Origin: an uncultured Erysipelotrichaceae bacterium
GTDB taxonomy: Bacteria; Bacillota_I; Bacilli_A; Erysipelotrichales; Erysipelotrichaceae
Direction: 5' to 3'
Length of the DNA: 64,000 nt
NCBI GenBank assembly: GCA_900315065.1
Contig: OMXQ01000001.1
Coordinates: 16,054-80,053 of the forward strand
Position 1 is the first letter of the stretch. Every line of letters begins with the position of its first letter. Position numbers and translations under genes: made by a program. Below, piece by piece: positions 46,477 to 56,216 of the stretch. A model generated the notes under the pieces. The model was not told where the DNA came from. It did not search any database and saw only the letters and a program-made list of their open reading frames with translations.

Positions 46477-47760
46477 ATGTCAACTTGGACACTGAAAGAA
46501 AAGAGCACTGGTGAACTGGCTGTTACAGTTGAAGGTGAAGAATGGAAGAATGCTGTAGAAAAGGCATTCAATAAGATTGCAAAGAACGTAACAATCAATG
46601 GTTTCCGCAAGGGCCATGCCCCTAAGGCATTATTGGAAGAAAGAGTTTCTGAAGCTGAGCGTGAAGCACAGGCTGTCAATGATAATGCAAACGAATGGAT
46701 GAGAAAGGCTCTGGAAGAAAACAAGCTGGAACCAATCTCCCAGCCGGAGCTTGATGTCAAGTCCATGTCTGCAGACAAGGCTGAACTGGTTTTCACATTT
46801 GCTGTTGAACCGGAAGCTGTTGTCAAGGATTACAAGGGTCTGCCTTATCACATGGATGATACAACCGTTACAGATGAAGAATTCGATGCTGAACTGAATC
46901 GTATGAGAGAAACATATGCTGACCTGCAGACAAAGGAAGGCGAAGCTGAAAAGGGCGACACAGTCAACATTGATTATGAAGGTTTCAAGGACGGCGTCGC
47001 ATTTGACGGCGGCAAGGCTGAAAACTACAACCTTGAGCTTGGTTCCGGTTCCTTCATCCCTGGTTTTGAAGATCAGCTGATCGGTGTCAAGGCAGGCGAC
47101 GAAAAGGAACTCAACCTGACTTTCCCGGAAGACTATCATGCAGATGAACTCAAGGGTGCTGCCGTTGTATTCAAGGTCAAGGTTAACGAAGTAAAGACAA
47201 AGGTTCTGCCTGAAATTGATGATGATTTCGCAGCTGATGTCAATATTCCGAATGTTTCTACTGCCGAAGAGTTGAAGAAGACAGTTCGTGAAAGACTTGA
47301 AAACAATAAGAAGAATGCAGCTGAACAGAAGGCTGACAATGAACTGATGGATGCTCTGGTAGCCAAGGTGGAAGTTGATCTGCCGGATGTTATGGTTGAT
47401 GAAGAAGTACAGAACCAGGTTAATCAGCTGGCTGCTCAGATTCAGCAGTACGGCATGTCCCTGACTCAGTATCTGTCCATGATGGGCAAGAAGCCGGAAG
47501 ATCTGAAGAAGGATTATCATGATCAGGCTGAAAAGACTGTTCGTCTTAGACTCGGTCTGGCTGCAGTTGCCAAGGCTGAAGGTCTGGAAGTTACAGAGGA
47601 AGATCTGGAAAATCAGTACAAGGAAATTGCTGAACAGTACAGCATGGATGTAGAAAAGGTCAGGAACCTGATCAATCCGGAAATGCTGAAGAAGGATGTT
47701 CTGAACCAGAAGGCATATGACTTTATCAAGGAAAATGCTGAAACTGGTGAAAACAAGTAA
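46477..47760 (+). CDS. tig: Trigger factor (ribosome-associated chaperone, PPIase)
   Basis: This protein of about 427 residues has an N-terminal ribosome-binding domain with the signature loop GFRKGHAPKALLEERV, a central FKBP-type prolyl isomerase domain (KGDTVNIDYEGF, GSGSFIPGFEDQL) and a long helical C-terminal chaperone domain. AAAGGAG stands nine bases before ATG 46477; a longer in-frame start at 46417 overlaps the promoter and is rejected. The biased codons suggest abundance. It is followed by a terminator and then lon, the usual neighbourhood of tig and ATP-dependent proteases. Confidence 0.96.
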   Translation: MSTWTLKEKSTGELAVTVEGEEWKNAVEKAFNKIAKNVTINGFRKGHAPKALLEERVSEAEREAQAVNDNANEWMRKALEENKLEPISQPELDVKSMSADKAELVFTFAVEPEAVVKDYKGLPYHMDDTTVTDEEFDAELNRMRETYADLQTKEGEAEKGDTVNIDYEGFKDGVAFDGGKAENYNLELGSGSFIPGFEDQLIGVKAGDEKELNLTFPEDYHADELKGAAVVFKVKVNEVKTKVLPEIDDDFAADVNIPNVSTAEELKKTVRERLENNKKNAAEQKADNELMDALVAKVEVDLPDVMVDEEVQNQVNQLAAQIQQYGMSLTQYLSMMGKKPEDLKKDYHDQAEKTVRLRLGLAAVAKAEGLEVTEEDLENQYKEIAEQYSMDVEKVRNLINPEMLKKDVLNQKAYDFIKENAETGENK

Positions 47761-47791
47761 TTCCCGTTCATTTCAATTCTTATCGTAAATA

Positions 47792-47822
47792 AAACAAGCC
47801 TTGGCAATCAGGGCTTGTTTTT
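47792..47822 (+). terminator. Intrinsic terminator after tig
   Basis: Stem AAACAAGCC / GGCTTGTTT with an 11-base loop, ending in a run of T. Confidence 0.88.
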
Positions 47823-47925
47823 CCTACCGGAAGCAATTTTCCTGTAGAAACGCAGATTTTGTGATTTAATTATTAAGAGGATTTATACAGAATTCTCAGG
47901 CATCATACATTTGCAGAACTATGCA

Positions 47926-47967
47926 GAAAGGAGGAGACGCAGTCATTTTATGATTGCGTGAATCTTT
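47926..47967 (+). promoter_or_regulatory. Structured lon leader with a displaced ribosome site
   Basis: A strong AAAGGAGG (47927-47934) lies about 38 bases upstream of the lon ATG at 47973; nothing similar lies closer. Between them is a perfect 10-base hairpin, ACGCAGTCAT-TTT-ATGATTGCGT (47937-47959, one G-U). AAAG (47927-47930) can also pair with CTTT (47964-47967), which would put GGAGG in an internal loop. This may control lon translation. Confidence 0.45.
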
Positions 47968-47972
47968 AACAC

Positions 47973-50288
47973 ATGAATACAAATATCAACATCCATGTTC
48001 CGGTTGTCGCTACCCGCGGTATCGTTGTTTTCCCAGGTCAGGACGTCATGATTGAAGTCGGGCGCAGAAAGTCATTGAATGCGGTAAATGAAGCCGGCAG
48101 CAATTATGATTCCATGTTATTTATCGTCTGCCAGAATGACATCATGGTAGATGATCCGACTGAAAAGGATCTTTATACAGTCGGTACTTTGTCCAAAATC
48201 AAGGTTGTCCGCAAGAAGGAAGGCTTCTTAAGGGTTACCTTTACCGGCATGAAGAGAGCCAGACTGATCAGACTTGAAGATTCTGACGATATGATGACGG
48301 CTGATATCCAGCCGCTGGAAGACGTTCAGGGGGATCAGGCTGAAGAAATGGCTCTGGTCAAGAAGATTGTCAGTGAATTTGAAAAGGTAAGCAACGTTTC
48401 TTCTGCTTTCCCGGCTGACATCATTCATCAGCTTTCCAAGGGTGTTTCTTCGGTGACTCTGACCGATCAGTTCGGCCAGTATTTCATGATGGATCAGAAT
48501 TCCAAGCAGAAACTGCTGGAAACATTGGACGTCAATGAAAGAATGCTGATGATCATTGCGGAGCTTGAAAAGCAGCAGAAATATTCTCAGATTGAACAGA
48601 CCATCAATGAAAAGGTCAAGGAAAAGATCGATAACGGGCAGAAGGAATATTATCTTCGTGAAAAGCTGAGAACGATCAAAGAAGAGCTCGGCGATGTTTC
48701 CAATGCAACAGACGATGCGGCTGAGCTGCGTGATCAGATCAACAACAATCCTTATCCGGACCATGTGAAGCAGAAGGCGCTGGATGAATTGAAGCGGTAT
48801 GAAATGCTGCCGCCGGGAAGTGCTGAAACTTCCGTGCAGAGAAATTATCTGGATTGGCTGCTGAATGTACCGTGGTGGCAGGAAACGAAGGATAATGAAG
48901 ATCTCAAGGGAGCCAGAAAGGTTCTTGATGAAGATCACTATGGTCTTGAAAAGGTCAAGCAGAGAATCATGGAATACCTGGCAGTCAAGGAAATGACAGG
49001 TTCTCTGAATGGACCGATTATCTGTCTGGCTGGTCCTCCGGGAGTAGGCAAGACTTCTCTTGCAAAGTCCATTGCGCGTGCTCTGAATCGTAAGTTTGTC
49101 AAGATGTCGGTCGGCGGCGTTCGTGATGAAGCTGAAATCAGAGGTCATAGAAGAACTTATCTTGGTTCCATGCCGGGCCGTATCATCCAGGACATGAAGA
49201 AAGCAGGCGTGACAAATCCGGTCTTCCTGATTGATGAAATTGACAAGATCGGGGCAGATTACAAGGGTGATCCGTCGGATGCTCTGCTGGAAGTTCTGGA
49301 TCCTGAACAGAATTCCCTTTTCTCTGATCATTATCTGGAAGAGCCGTATGATCTTTCCAACGTCATGTTTATTGCTACAGCAAACTATCTGGAAAATATT
49401 CCGGCTCCTTTGCGTGATCGTATGGAAATCATTGAATTGCCTTCCTATACCGAAATTGACAAGGTCAATATCGCAAGAGATTATCTGATTGCCAAGCAGC
49501 TCAAGGCTAACGGCCTGAAGCCGGCTCAGTTCAAGCTCAAGGATGATATCATTCTGTATATGATCCGTCACTATACGCGTGAAGCCGGGGTCAGACAGCT
49601 GAAAAGATTGATTGCTTCCTTGTGCCGCAAGACAGTTCTGGCTATTCTGAATGATGGCAAGAAGTCTGTTACCGTGACAAAGAAACTGGTCAATGAATGG
49701 CTGGGCAAGGAAATGTTTGAATACGGCGCCAAGGAAAAGAAGAACCAGGTCGGCTGTGTCACCGGTCTTGCCTATACGGAATTCGGCGGTGATGTTCTGC
49801 AGATCGAAGTCAATTATTTCGAAGGCAAGGGCAGACTGGTCATTACCGGTCAGCTGGGTGATGTCATGAAGGAATCTGCTGAAATTGCCATGGACTATGT
49901 CAAGGCGCATGCAAAGGAACTTCATATTGATCCGAAGTTCTTCGAAACGCACGATATTCATATCCATGTACCGGAAGGGGCAGTTCCGAAGGATGGTCCG
50001 AGTGCAGGCGTTACCTTGACGACTGCGCTTGTGTCTGCTTTGACGGGAACTCCGGTCCGCAGCGATCTTGCCATGACGGGTGAAGTTACCTTGCGTGGTC
50101 ATGTGCTTCCGATCGGCGGTCTGCGTGAAAAGAGTCTGGCTGCGCACAGGGTTGGTATTACGGAAATCCTGATCCCGAAGGAAAATCTGAGAGATCTTGA
50201 TGATGTTCCGAAGGCAGTCAAGGATACCATCCGGTTCATGCCGATGGAGAATGTTTCCCAGGTTCTTAAGGAAGCGCTGGTGAAGTAA
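47973..50288 (+). CDS. lon: ATP-dependent protease Lon (LonA)
   Basis: This 771-residue AAA+ serine protease degrades misfolded and regulatory proteins. The N-terminal LON domain reads [15 protein letters not shown]. The ATPase has [15 protein letters not shown] (near residue 354) and [10 protein letters not shown]. The protease domain has the catalytic dyad Ser677 (KDGPSAGVT) and Lys720 ([10 protein letters not shown]). A TAA stop lies in frame two codons upstream of the ATG, so no longer start is possible although no ribosome site directly precedes it (see the leader entry). engB follows immediately, the classic lon-engB order. Confidence 0.97.
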   Translation: MNTNINIHVPVVATRGIVVFPGQDVMIEVGRRKSLNAVNEAGSNYDSMLFIVCQNDIMVDDPTEKDLYTVGTLSKIKVVRKKEGFLRVTFTGMKRARLIRLEDSDDMMTADIQPLEDVQGDQAEEMALVKKIVSEFEKVSNVSSAFPADIIHQLSKGVSSVTLTDQFGQYFMMDQNSKQKLLETLDVNERMLMIIAELEKQQKYSQIEQTINEKVKEKIDNGQKEYYLREKLRTIKEELGDVSNATDDAAELRDQINNNPYPDHVKQKALDELKRYEMLPPGSAETSVQRNYLDWLLNVPWWQETKDNEDLKGARKVLDEDHYGLEKVKQRIMEYLAVKEMTGSLNGPIICLAGPPGVGKTSLAKSIARALNRKFVKMSVGGVRDEAEIRGHRRTYLGSMPGRIIQDMKKAGVTNPVFLIDEIDKIGADYKGDPSDALLEVLDPEQNSLFSDHYLEEPYDLSNVMFIATANYLENIPAPLRDRMEIIELPSYTEIDKVNIARDYLIAKQLKANGLKPAQFKLKDDIILYMIRHYTREAGVRQLKRLIASLCRKTVLAILNDGKKSVTVTKKLVNEWLGKEMFEYGAKEKKNQVGCVTGLAYTEFGGDVLQIEVNYFEGKGRLVITGQLGDVMKESAEIAMDYVKAHAKELHIDPKFFETHDIHIHVPEGAVPKDGPSAGVTLTTALVSALTGTPVRSDLAMTGEVTLRGHVLPIGGLREKSLAAHRVGITEILIPKENLRDLDDVPKAVKDTIRFMPMENVSQVLKEALVK

Positions 50289-50879
50289 ATGCAGTATCAT
50301 GATGCGTCCTTATTGAAAACCGCAGCGAGAGAGGATCAGTGGCCGGTTTCAGATTTACCGGAAATCATTTTTGCGGGCAGGTCCAATGCCGGCAAAAGTT
50401 CATTGATCAATGCTCTGGTCAACCGGAAGAATCTTGCCTATGCCGGCTCCACGCCAGGCAAGACAAGATTGCTGAATTTCTTCTCTGTAGACCAGAAAGT
50501 CGTCTTTACCGATGCACCAGGTTATGGATATGCAACCAGCGATAAAGCTGCCGCTGCTTCCTTCAGCAGATTGATTGATCCTTATTTCCATCATCGTCCT
50601 CAATTAAAGGCGCTTGTACTGGTCCTGGATGCAAGACGTGAGCCTGGCAAAGACGATATTGCCATGATTGAATATGCAAGAGATGCACATCTGGCTGTCG
50701 TGATTGCTGCCACCAAGGCAGACAAGCTGTCCAGAGGAGCTATGGCAAACCAGAAGTTTAAGATTGCCAAGGCACTTCAGGTCACACCGCAATCCATTTA
50801 TCCGGTTGATTCTCTGAAGAAAACAGGGCTTGATGAAGTATGGACAAGACTGAATGAGATTATCAGTCAACGATTTTAA
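50289..50879 (+). CDS. engB: Ribosome biogenesis GTPase EngB (YsxC/YihA)
   Basis: This 196-residue essential GTPase of 50S subunit assembly has G1 GRSNAGKSS (residues 30-38), G2 in STPGKTR, G3 DAPGYGYA (75-82) and G4 ATKADKLS. The ATG follows the lon stop codon directly, and the ribosome site is weak, so translation probably depends on lon translation. A strong terminator follows. Confidence 0.96.
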   Translation: MQYHDASLLKTAAREDQWPVSDLPEIIFAGRSNAGKSSLINALVNRKNLAYAGSTPGKTRLLNFFSVDQKVVFTDAPGYGYATSDKAAAASFSRLIDPYFHHRPQLKALVLVLDARREPGKDDIAMIEYARDAHLAVVIAATKADKLSRGAMANQKFKIAKALQVTPQSIYPVDSLKKTGLDEVWTRLNEIISQRF

Positions 50880-50890
50880 TTAATGAGACA

Positions 50891-50918
50891 AAGGAGATGC
50901 ATGCGTGCATCTCTTTTT
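50891..50918 (+). terminator. Intrinsic terminator after engB
   Basis: Stem AAGGAGATGCA / TGCATCTCTTT with loop TGCG, followed by T-rich sequence. Confidence 0.9.
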
Positions 50919-50970
50919 CGTTTCGGGCCTGTATTATTATGATAAAATATCTCTGTTTACGAGGTTCGTT

Positions 50971-52047
50971 ATGAAAATTATGATCGCTGCCGGAGGTACC
51001 GGCGGACATATATATCCTGCTCTGGCATTGGCAGATGAAATCAGAAAAAAAGATAAAAATGCTGAAGTAGTTTTCTTTGGTTCCTCCAACAGAATGGAAG
51101 CAAAGATTATACCGCAGGCAGGCTATCGTTTTTACGGGACTGCCATGTCAGGCATGAACGGGGGTCTTTTAGCTAAGGCTGCTTCGGCAGTTTCCTTACT
51201 GAAGGCAGATGCTTTGTGCCATAAAATCTTAAAGAAAGAAAAGCCGGATATGGTCATCGGCTTTGGCAATTATATTTCCGTACCGATGGTTGCGGCTGCT
51301 CACCGGATGGGCATTAAGACGATGCTGCATGAACAGAACAGCTACGCCGGCAAGGCAAATCGTTTTCTGGCTAAATACGCTGACGGGATTGTCGGCTGTT
51401 ATGCTTCCAATCTGGATCAGTTTCCAAAGGAAAAGACGAAAATTCTCGGCAATCCCCAGGCCAGTGCGGCTGCCCTTACTGTGTATGATCAGAGTGAGAT
51501 TGAAAAGACAGGTCTGGATCCCGAAAAGCCTTTTGTGCTGATTATGATGGGATCGCTTGGCTCGGTTTCGGTTTCAAAGTATATTGATGAAGCGTGTTCA
51601 TTGTTTGATGATTCCTATTCTGTTGTGATTGCGGCAGGCAGGTCCAATGATTATGTTTTTGAAAATGCAAAGCGGGACAATATCCGGGTGCTGCCTTATG
51701 TTAACGGCAGAAATCTGTTGAAGGGGTGTGCGCTTGCGGTTGTCAGGGCAGGGGCTACAACGATGGCTGAAATCGGTGCGATCGGTACTGCTTCCATCCT
51801 GATTCCTTCTCCTTATGTTCCGAATAATCATCAGTTCCATAATGCCATGGAGTTAGTGGATCAGGATGCTGGTGTTCTGCTGGAAGAAAAGGATCTGAGC
51901 GGGAAGAAACTGGCAGAAATGGTCAATGAGCTGATGAAAGATGAGAAGAGAAGAAAGACATTGGCTGACAATTGCCGCAAGTGCGGTAAGCCGGATGCGG
52001 CAGATGACATGATTGCAATGATGAAGGAGATTATGGATCGTGGCTGA
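50971..52047 (+). CDS. murG: UDP-N-acetylglucosamine transferase MurG
   Basis: This protein of about 358 residues makes lipid II from lipid I at the inner face of the membrane. The N-domain loop AAGGTGGHIYPALAL, GFGNYISVPMVAAA, LHEQNSYAGKANR and the C-domain VRAGATTMAEIGAIGTASILIP and PYVPNNHQFHNA are all family signatures. ATG 50971 has CGAGG six bases upstream; an in-frame start at 50905 lies in the terminator and is rejected. murB overlaps the end by 8 bases, giving a murG-murB-divIB cluster. Confidence 0.95.
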   Translation: MKIMIAAGGTGGHIYPALALADEIRKKDKNAEVVFFGSSNRMEAKIIPQAGYRFYGTAMSGMNGGLLAKAASAVSLLKADALCHKILKKEKPDMVIGFGNYISVPMVAAAHRMGIKTMLHEQNSYAGKANRFLAKYADGIVGCYASNLDQFPKEKTKILGNPQASAAALTVYDQSEIEKTGLDPEKPFVLIMMGSLGSVSVSKYIDEACSLFDDSYSVVIAAGRSNDYVFENAKRDNIRVLPYVNGRNLLKGCALAVVRAGATTMAEIGAIGTASILIPSPYVPNNHQFHNAMELVDQDAGVLLEEKDLSGKKLAEMVNELMKDEKRRKTLADNCRKCGKPDAADDMIAMMKEIMDRG

Positions 52048-52939
52048 TTTGTTTAGTGAATTGAATGATATTGCTTTGACCCGCAGAGATATTCCGCTCA
52101 GCAAAATGACGACGGTAAGAATCGGCGGCAATGCGAAATATGTAGTTTATCCGGATAATGCGCTTGCATTGGATACCCTGGTCCGGTTTCTGAAGAAAAA
52201 GGGTGTTCCTTACAAGATGCTTGGCAAGGGAAGTGATCTGCTTTGTTCAGATGCAGAATACAACGGTGTCATCATCCGGCTGGATCGTTTCATGACAGAT
52301 GTTCTGTTTGAAGGCAATGATGTCATTGCCGAAGCAGGGGCTTCCATTATTGCTCTGGCTACCCAGAGCATGAAAAAGAGTTTGTCCGGTCTTGAGTTTG
52401 CTTCAGGGATTCCTGGTACCGTAGGCGGTGCTGTGTTTATGAATGCCGGTGCATACAAGTCAAGCATGAGCAGGGTTGTCAGCGAAGTTCTTGTTTATCG
52501 CATGGGAAGGATCGAGTGGATTGATAACGAAGCATGCGGTTTTGATTATCGCAACAGTATTTTCCAGTCTCATCCTGAATGGATTATCCTTGCGGCAAGA
52601 CTTACTTTGCAGCAAGGCGACAAGAAGGAAATTGAAGAATTGATGGAAAACAGAAGGCAGCGCAGACTTGCTTCCCAGCCTTTGTCCCAGCCAAGCTGCG
52701 GTTCCGTGTTCCGCAATCCGGAAGGAAAAAATGCCTGGGAGCTGATTGAAGGCATCGGCTACAGAGGACATAGAATCGGCGGCGCCATGGTTTCTGACAA
52801 GCATTGCAACTTTATCGTGAATGCTGATCATGCCAGTGCAGATGATTATCTTTCCCTGATTCACGAAATTCAGGCAAAGGTTCAGGAAAAATACGGAATT
52901 GCATTAAGAACAGAAGTGGAGAAATTCAATTGGAAGTAA
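52040..52939 (+). CDS. murB: UDP-N-acetylenolpyruvoylglucosamine reductase
   Basis: This 299-residue flavoenzyme completes UDP-MurNAc synthesis. The FAD domain has MTTVRIGGNAKYVVYP, LGKGSDLLCSD and SGIPGTVGGAVFMNAGAY. The catalytic serine is Ser222 in SCGSVFRNP, the arginine is in DYRNSIF and the terminal glutamate is in RTEVEKF (Glu292). This pattern fits the type II enzymes of Firmicutes. The start is GTG 52040 with AAGGAG ten bases upstream. It overlaps murG and divIB. Confidence 0.95.
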   Translation: MADLFSELNDIALTRRDIPLSKMTTVRIGGNAKYVVYPDNALALDTLVRFLKKKGVPYKMLGKGSDLLCSDAEYNGVIIRLDRFMTDVLFEGNDVIAEAGASIIALATQSMKKSLSGLEFASGIPGTVGGAVFMNAGAYKSSMSRVVSEVLVYRMGRIEWIDNEACGFDYRNSIFQSHPEWIILAARLTLQQGDKKEIEELMENRRQRRLASQPLSQPSCGSVFRNPEGKNAWELIEGIGYRGHRIGGAMVSDKHCNFIVNADHASADDYLSLIHEIQAKVQEKYGIALRTEVEKFNWK

Positions 52940-53979
52940 AAAACCGCAAAAAAAAGAACCAGATGGTTCTGCCGGAAGGAGTAGAGCGCATCTTTGAAAG
53001 AAAGAGGAAGGAAACTGCAGAGAAGAATCTCCGCAATAACATGCCTCGTCTTTTCAAGCGCGCTGTTTTCTGCGGCAGCGGTGCTTTATTGATTCTTTAT
53101 TTTTGTCTGCCGTTTTCCAGCGTCAATAGTATTTCTGTTTCGGGCCAGCAGTATCTTTCCAGTGCCTATATCCGCAAGCAGGCTGCTCTTGATCTTTCTG
53201 CCAGGTATTATCTGACAATTCCGATTCTGAAGGAAATGAAGCTGAAGCAGGATCCTTTTATTGCAGATGCCCGGGTTTCCCTGGAAGACAACCGGGCAGT
53301 TTCCATTGTTGTCAAAGAAAAAAAAGCGGTCGGATACAGTTATGATGAAGACACGCCGTACGTATATTTCACCGATGGTTCCCGCGCAGAGCTGACCAGT
53401 GATAATCTGGATATCATTTCAGAAATACCAATGATTTCCGGTTTTGATGAGGAAGAGCAGAGAAGAAAATTGTGCAATGCTTTTGAAGATCTGAAGCCGG
53501 AGGTCATCAATAATATTTCTGAAGTAACCCGTTATGAATTGGAATACGATGCAGATACCGTAAAGATTCTGATGCGTACCGGCGGATATTTTCTGACCAA
53601 TTATCATGATCTGCATCTGCTGAATTCCTACAACAAGATCATCAACCGGGTAACTGACCAGTCCTTATGCGTATTTGCATTCGGGGGCGATGAAGAAGAT
53701 ACAGTTTATACAAAGGTCTGCCCATGGAACCAGCAGGAAGATACTACGGAGTATTGGACGGATGATGCCGGCAATGTCATTAAAAATGAATACGGCGACA
53801 AGGTTGCCAAGCATTACTATACAACCGAAGACGGCAAAGATGCTCTGGATGAGAACGGGCAGAAGATTCCGATTCCATTAGATGACAAGGGACATGAAAA
53901 CCCGGATGCTGATTTTATTGAGCATTACAAAGCAGGGTATTATGCTTCCGGCAAATTGGTAATTCCGGCAGATCAGTGA
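52930..53979 (+). CDS. divIB: Cell division protein DivIB/FtsQ
   Basis: This 349-residue bitopic division protein has a basic cytoplasmic tail (1-44), a transmembrane helix (about 45-62), a POTRA domain beginning SSVNSISVSGQQYLSSAYI, and a beta domain to about residue 260. The remaining 85 residues form an acidic extracellular tail with repeated D-x-x-G turns (TDDAGNVIK, DENGQKIPI, LDDKGHENPD) that I do not associate with typical DivIB. The start is TTG 52930 with GTGGAG eight bases upstream, inside the end of murB. Confidence 0.87.
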   Translation: MEVKNRKKKNQMVLPEGVERIFERKRKETAEKNLRNNMPRLFKRAVFCGSGALLILYFCLPFSSVNSISVSGQQYLSSAYIRKQAALDLSARYYLTIPILKEMKLKQDPFIADARVSLEDNRAVSIVVKEKKAVGYSYDEDTPYVYFTDGSRAELTSDNLDIISEIPMISGFDEEEQRRKLCNAFEDLKPEVINNISEVTRYELEYDADTVKILMRTGGYFLTNYHDLHLLNSYNKIINRVTDQSLCVFAFGGDEEDTVYTKVCPWNQQEDTTEYWTDDAGNVIKNEYGDKVAKHYYTTEDGKDALDENGQKIPIPLDDKGHENPDADFIEHYKAGYYASGKLVIPADQ

Positions 53980-54005
53980 CCGGTTATGCATATTTATTCT
54001 GAATT

Positions 54006-54014
54006 TGCTATAAT
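54006..54014 (+). promoter_or_regulatory. asp23-yloV promoter (extended -10)
   Basis: TGCTATAAT lies 28 bases upstream of the asp23 ATG. The same extended -10 stands before tig, rnjA and recG. The -35 is weak. Confidence 0.65.
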
Positions 54015-54041
54015 ATATTTTATATAAGGAGCTTGTTTTCC

Positions 54042-54401
54042 ATGACAGTAGAAAAAAATACAAATTACGGAAGCATTTCTGTTTCTGAAGATGCAATTGC
54101 CTCATTGGCAGGCGGTGTGATTACCGAGTGCTATGGTGTTGTCGGAATGGCAAGCCGCCAAGTATTGCGCGACGGCTGGGCAGAGTTATTGAAGAAAGAC
54201 AACTATGCCCGCGGGGTTGTTGTCAGAGATGGAGCTGATGGTCTTGAAATTGATCTGTATATCATCGTCAGTTTCGGCGTCAAGATTTCTGAAGTTGTTC
54301 AGGAAGCTCAGAAAAAAGTGAAATACATGCTTGAGAAGTCACTTTCTCAGGATGTCGCTTCTGTCAATGTATTTGTACAGGGCGTACGGGTTGTAGCATA
54401 A
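54042..54401 (+). CDS. Asp23/Gls24 family envelope stress-response protein
   Basis: This 119-residue small alkaline-shock family protein reads YGSISVSEDAIASLAGGVITE, then LEIDLYIIVSFGVKISEV and VNVFVQGVRVV. It corresponds to Bacillus YloU by position, just upstream of the yloV/DAK gene. The function is not firmly known, but family members associate with the membrane and respond to cell-wall stress. ATG 54042 is ten bases after AAGGAG; TTG 54033 is too close to that site. Confidence 0.92.
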   Translation: MTVEKNTNYGSISVSEDAIASLAGGVITECYGVVGMASRQVLRDGWAELLKKDNYARGVVVRDGADGLEIDLYIIVSFGVKISEVVQEAQKKVKYMLEKSLSQDVASVNVFVQGVRVVA

Positions 54402-54416
54402 AAGGGGAAGTGTAAA

Positions 54417-56018
54417 ATGGATAAACTGAATGGATCAATATTCAAAGGCATGCTGACTAGCGCAGCCAATCATCTGAATAATCATAAGAAGGACGTCGAT
54501 GCATTGAACGTCTTCCCGGTACCGGATGGAGATACAGGTACAAATATGTCCCTGACCTTCACTAACGGTATCAATGAAGTGAACAAAAGCGGTTCTGATC
54601 AGCTGCCGGTGATTGCCAAGACATTGAGCAGAGGTCTTCTGATGGGGGCCAGAGGTAATTCCGGTGTTATTCTGTCTCAGATTTTCCGCGGTTTCTATCA
54701 GGCTGTCGGCAGTCAGGAAGAAATGGATGTCAGACAATTCTCTGATGCTCTGCAGAATGGTTCCAAGCTTGCCTACAAGGCAGTTATGAGACCGGTCGAA
54801 GGTACCATTCTTACCGTAGTTCGTGAATCTACTGACGCAGCATCAAAATTCCTGGAAGAAAACCCGTCCTTGTCTCTGGAAGAATATATGGATGTGCTGG
54901 TCAGGGAAGCAGAAGCTTCTCTGCAGAGAACACCAGATTTATTGCCGGTATTGAAGGAAGCGCATGTGGTTGACTCCGGCGGCGCAGGTCTTGTCAAGGT
55001 GTTTGAAGGCTTCAAGCTGGATCTTGAAGGCAAGCCTGTACAGGCAGGTGAAGCCGAGGAAGTAAAGGAAGTAAAGAATGATCACGCTTCCGGCTATCGG
55101 ACGGAATTCATTCTGGACTTTGACGGGAAGCATGCAAAGAGCTTCAATGAAGATCGTTTCCGCAAGTCTCTGGAACAGCTGGGCAACAAGCTGACATTGA
55201 TCGTAGAAGAAACAGGGGTCAGAGTCAGAGTCAATACGATGACACCAGGCGAAGTTCTGATGCTGGCTGAAAGATATGGCGGTTTCCGCAGGATTCAGAT
55301 CGAAAATGTGCAGGATGAAATGAATCCTTCCATTATCGAAGAAGAAGCACCAAAGGAACTGAAGGAATACGGCATCATTGCAGTCGCAGCCGGCAGGGGC
55401 CTTGAAAAACTCTTCAAAGATTACAGAGCAGACGTTGTTGTTTCCGGCGGCCAGACCATGAATCCGTCTACCGAAGACATCGTTTCCGCAATCAGAAAGG
55501 TTAATGCAAAGCATATCTTTGTATTGCCTAACAACGGCAATATCATCATGGCAGCCAACCAGGCAGCAGAAGTAACAGAAGACAAGGATATCATTGTTCT
55601 GCCGACAAAGTCCGTACCGGAAGGATTGAGCGCATGCATCAACTTCAATCCGGATGAAGACGTTGATACAAATAAGAGTGCAATGGAAGAAGCAGTTGCC
55701 AATGTCAAAACAGGGTCCGTTACATATGCTGTCAAGGACACAACGGTTGAAGGGCGTGAGATTCATGCCGGTGACTTCATGGCAATCATGGGCAAGGAAA
55801 TCATCTATACTTCCCGTGACAAGGTGGATGCTACAAAAGAACTGATCTCCCATATGTGTGATGAGGACAGTGAAATTGTTACTCTGATCAGCGGTGAAGA
55901 AGCCAGCGAAGAAGAGACTTCTGCAGTGCAGTCCTATATTGAAGATAATTTCGATGTTGATGTAGATGTTCAGAACGGCGGCCAGCCTGTCTACAGCTTC
56001 ATCATCGGCGTTGAGTAA
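54417..56018 (+). CDS. DAK2-domain protein YloV (FakA-type fatty acid kinase)
   Basis: This 533-residue protein has an N-terminal DhaL/DAK2 domain with the metal-binding FPVPDGDTGTNMSLTF (residues about 36-51) and GARGNSGVILSQIFRGF. A middle domain and a C-terminal DAK1-like domain follow (GGQTMNPSTEDIV, PNNGNIIMAANQAAEV). This is the architecture of FakA, which phosphorylates fatty acids bound to FakB proteins. No fakB lies in the window. It forms an operon with asp23 (15-base gap, GGGGAAG). Confidence 0.92.
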   Translation: MDKLNGSIFKGMLTSAANHLNNHKKDVDALNVFPVPDGDTGTNMSLTFTNGINEVNKSGSDQLPVIAKTLSRGLLMGARGNSGVILSQIFRGFYQAVGSQEEMDVRQFSDALQNGSKLAYKAVMRPVEGTILTVVRESTDAASKFLEENPSLSLEEYMDVLVREAEASLQRTPDLLPVLKEAHVVDSGGAGLVKVFEGFKLDLEGKPVQAGEAEEVKEVKNDHASGYRTEFILDFDGKHAKSFNEDRFRKSLEQLGNKLTLIVEETGVRVRVNTMTPGEVLMLAERYGGFRRIQIENVQDEMNPSIIEEEAPKELKEYGIIAVAAGRGLEKLFKDYRADVVVSGGQTMNPSTEDIVSAIRKVNAKHIFVLPNNGNIIMAANQAAEVTEDKDIIVLPTKSVPEGLSACINFNPDEDVDTNKSAMEEAVANVKTGSVTYAVKDTTVEGREIHAGDFMAIMGKEIIYTSRDKVDATKELISHMCDEDSEIVTLISGEEASEEETSAVQSYIEDNFDVDVDVQNGGQPVYSFIIGVE

Positions 56019-56037
56019 GCATTACATGATCTGAAAC

Positions 56038-56072
56038 AAAGGAAGAAAATGAAGAATTCTCTTCCTTTTTTT
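56038..56072 (+). terminator. Intrinsic terminator after yloV
   Basis: Stem AAAGGAAGA / TCTTCCTTT with a 13-base loop, then more T. Confidence 0.9.
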
Positions 56073-56126
56073 ATGCGCAAAAATCATGTATTTCTGAAAG
56101 AAAAGGCAAAAAATCAGCAGGCATTG

Positions 56127-56216
56127 GTCAACTAAATACAAAAGGACAGTTTTTGTGACATTTTGTGTAATTATAAGGAATTTTTCAGCTTGAGCATTCA
56201 TGTTGACTAACTAAAT
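56127..56216 (+). promoter_or_regulatory. Repeat motifs upstream of the tandem-domain lipoprotein
   Basis: The gene-free stretch 56073-56309 holds several short repeats besides the promoter. TTTTGTGACA (56151) and TTTTGTGTAA (56161) are a direct repeat exactly 10 bases apart. ACTAAAT occurs at 56131 and 56210, preceded by GTCA and GACTA. These look like regulator-binding sites, but no regulator family is identified. Confidence 0.35.

Noticed and set aside
48228..50300. A 690-codon open frame on the minus strand opposite lon.
   Set aside because: It is antisense to a fully conserved lon gene. The plus-strand genes avoid TTA, CTA and TCA codons, which keeps antisense frames open by chance. The predicted peptide is rich in I, L, R, H, F and Q with no domain.
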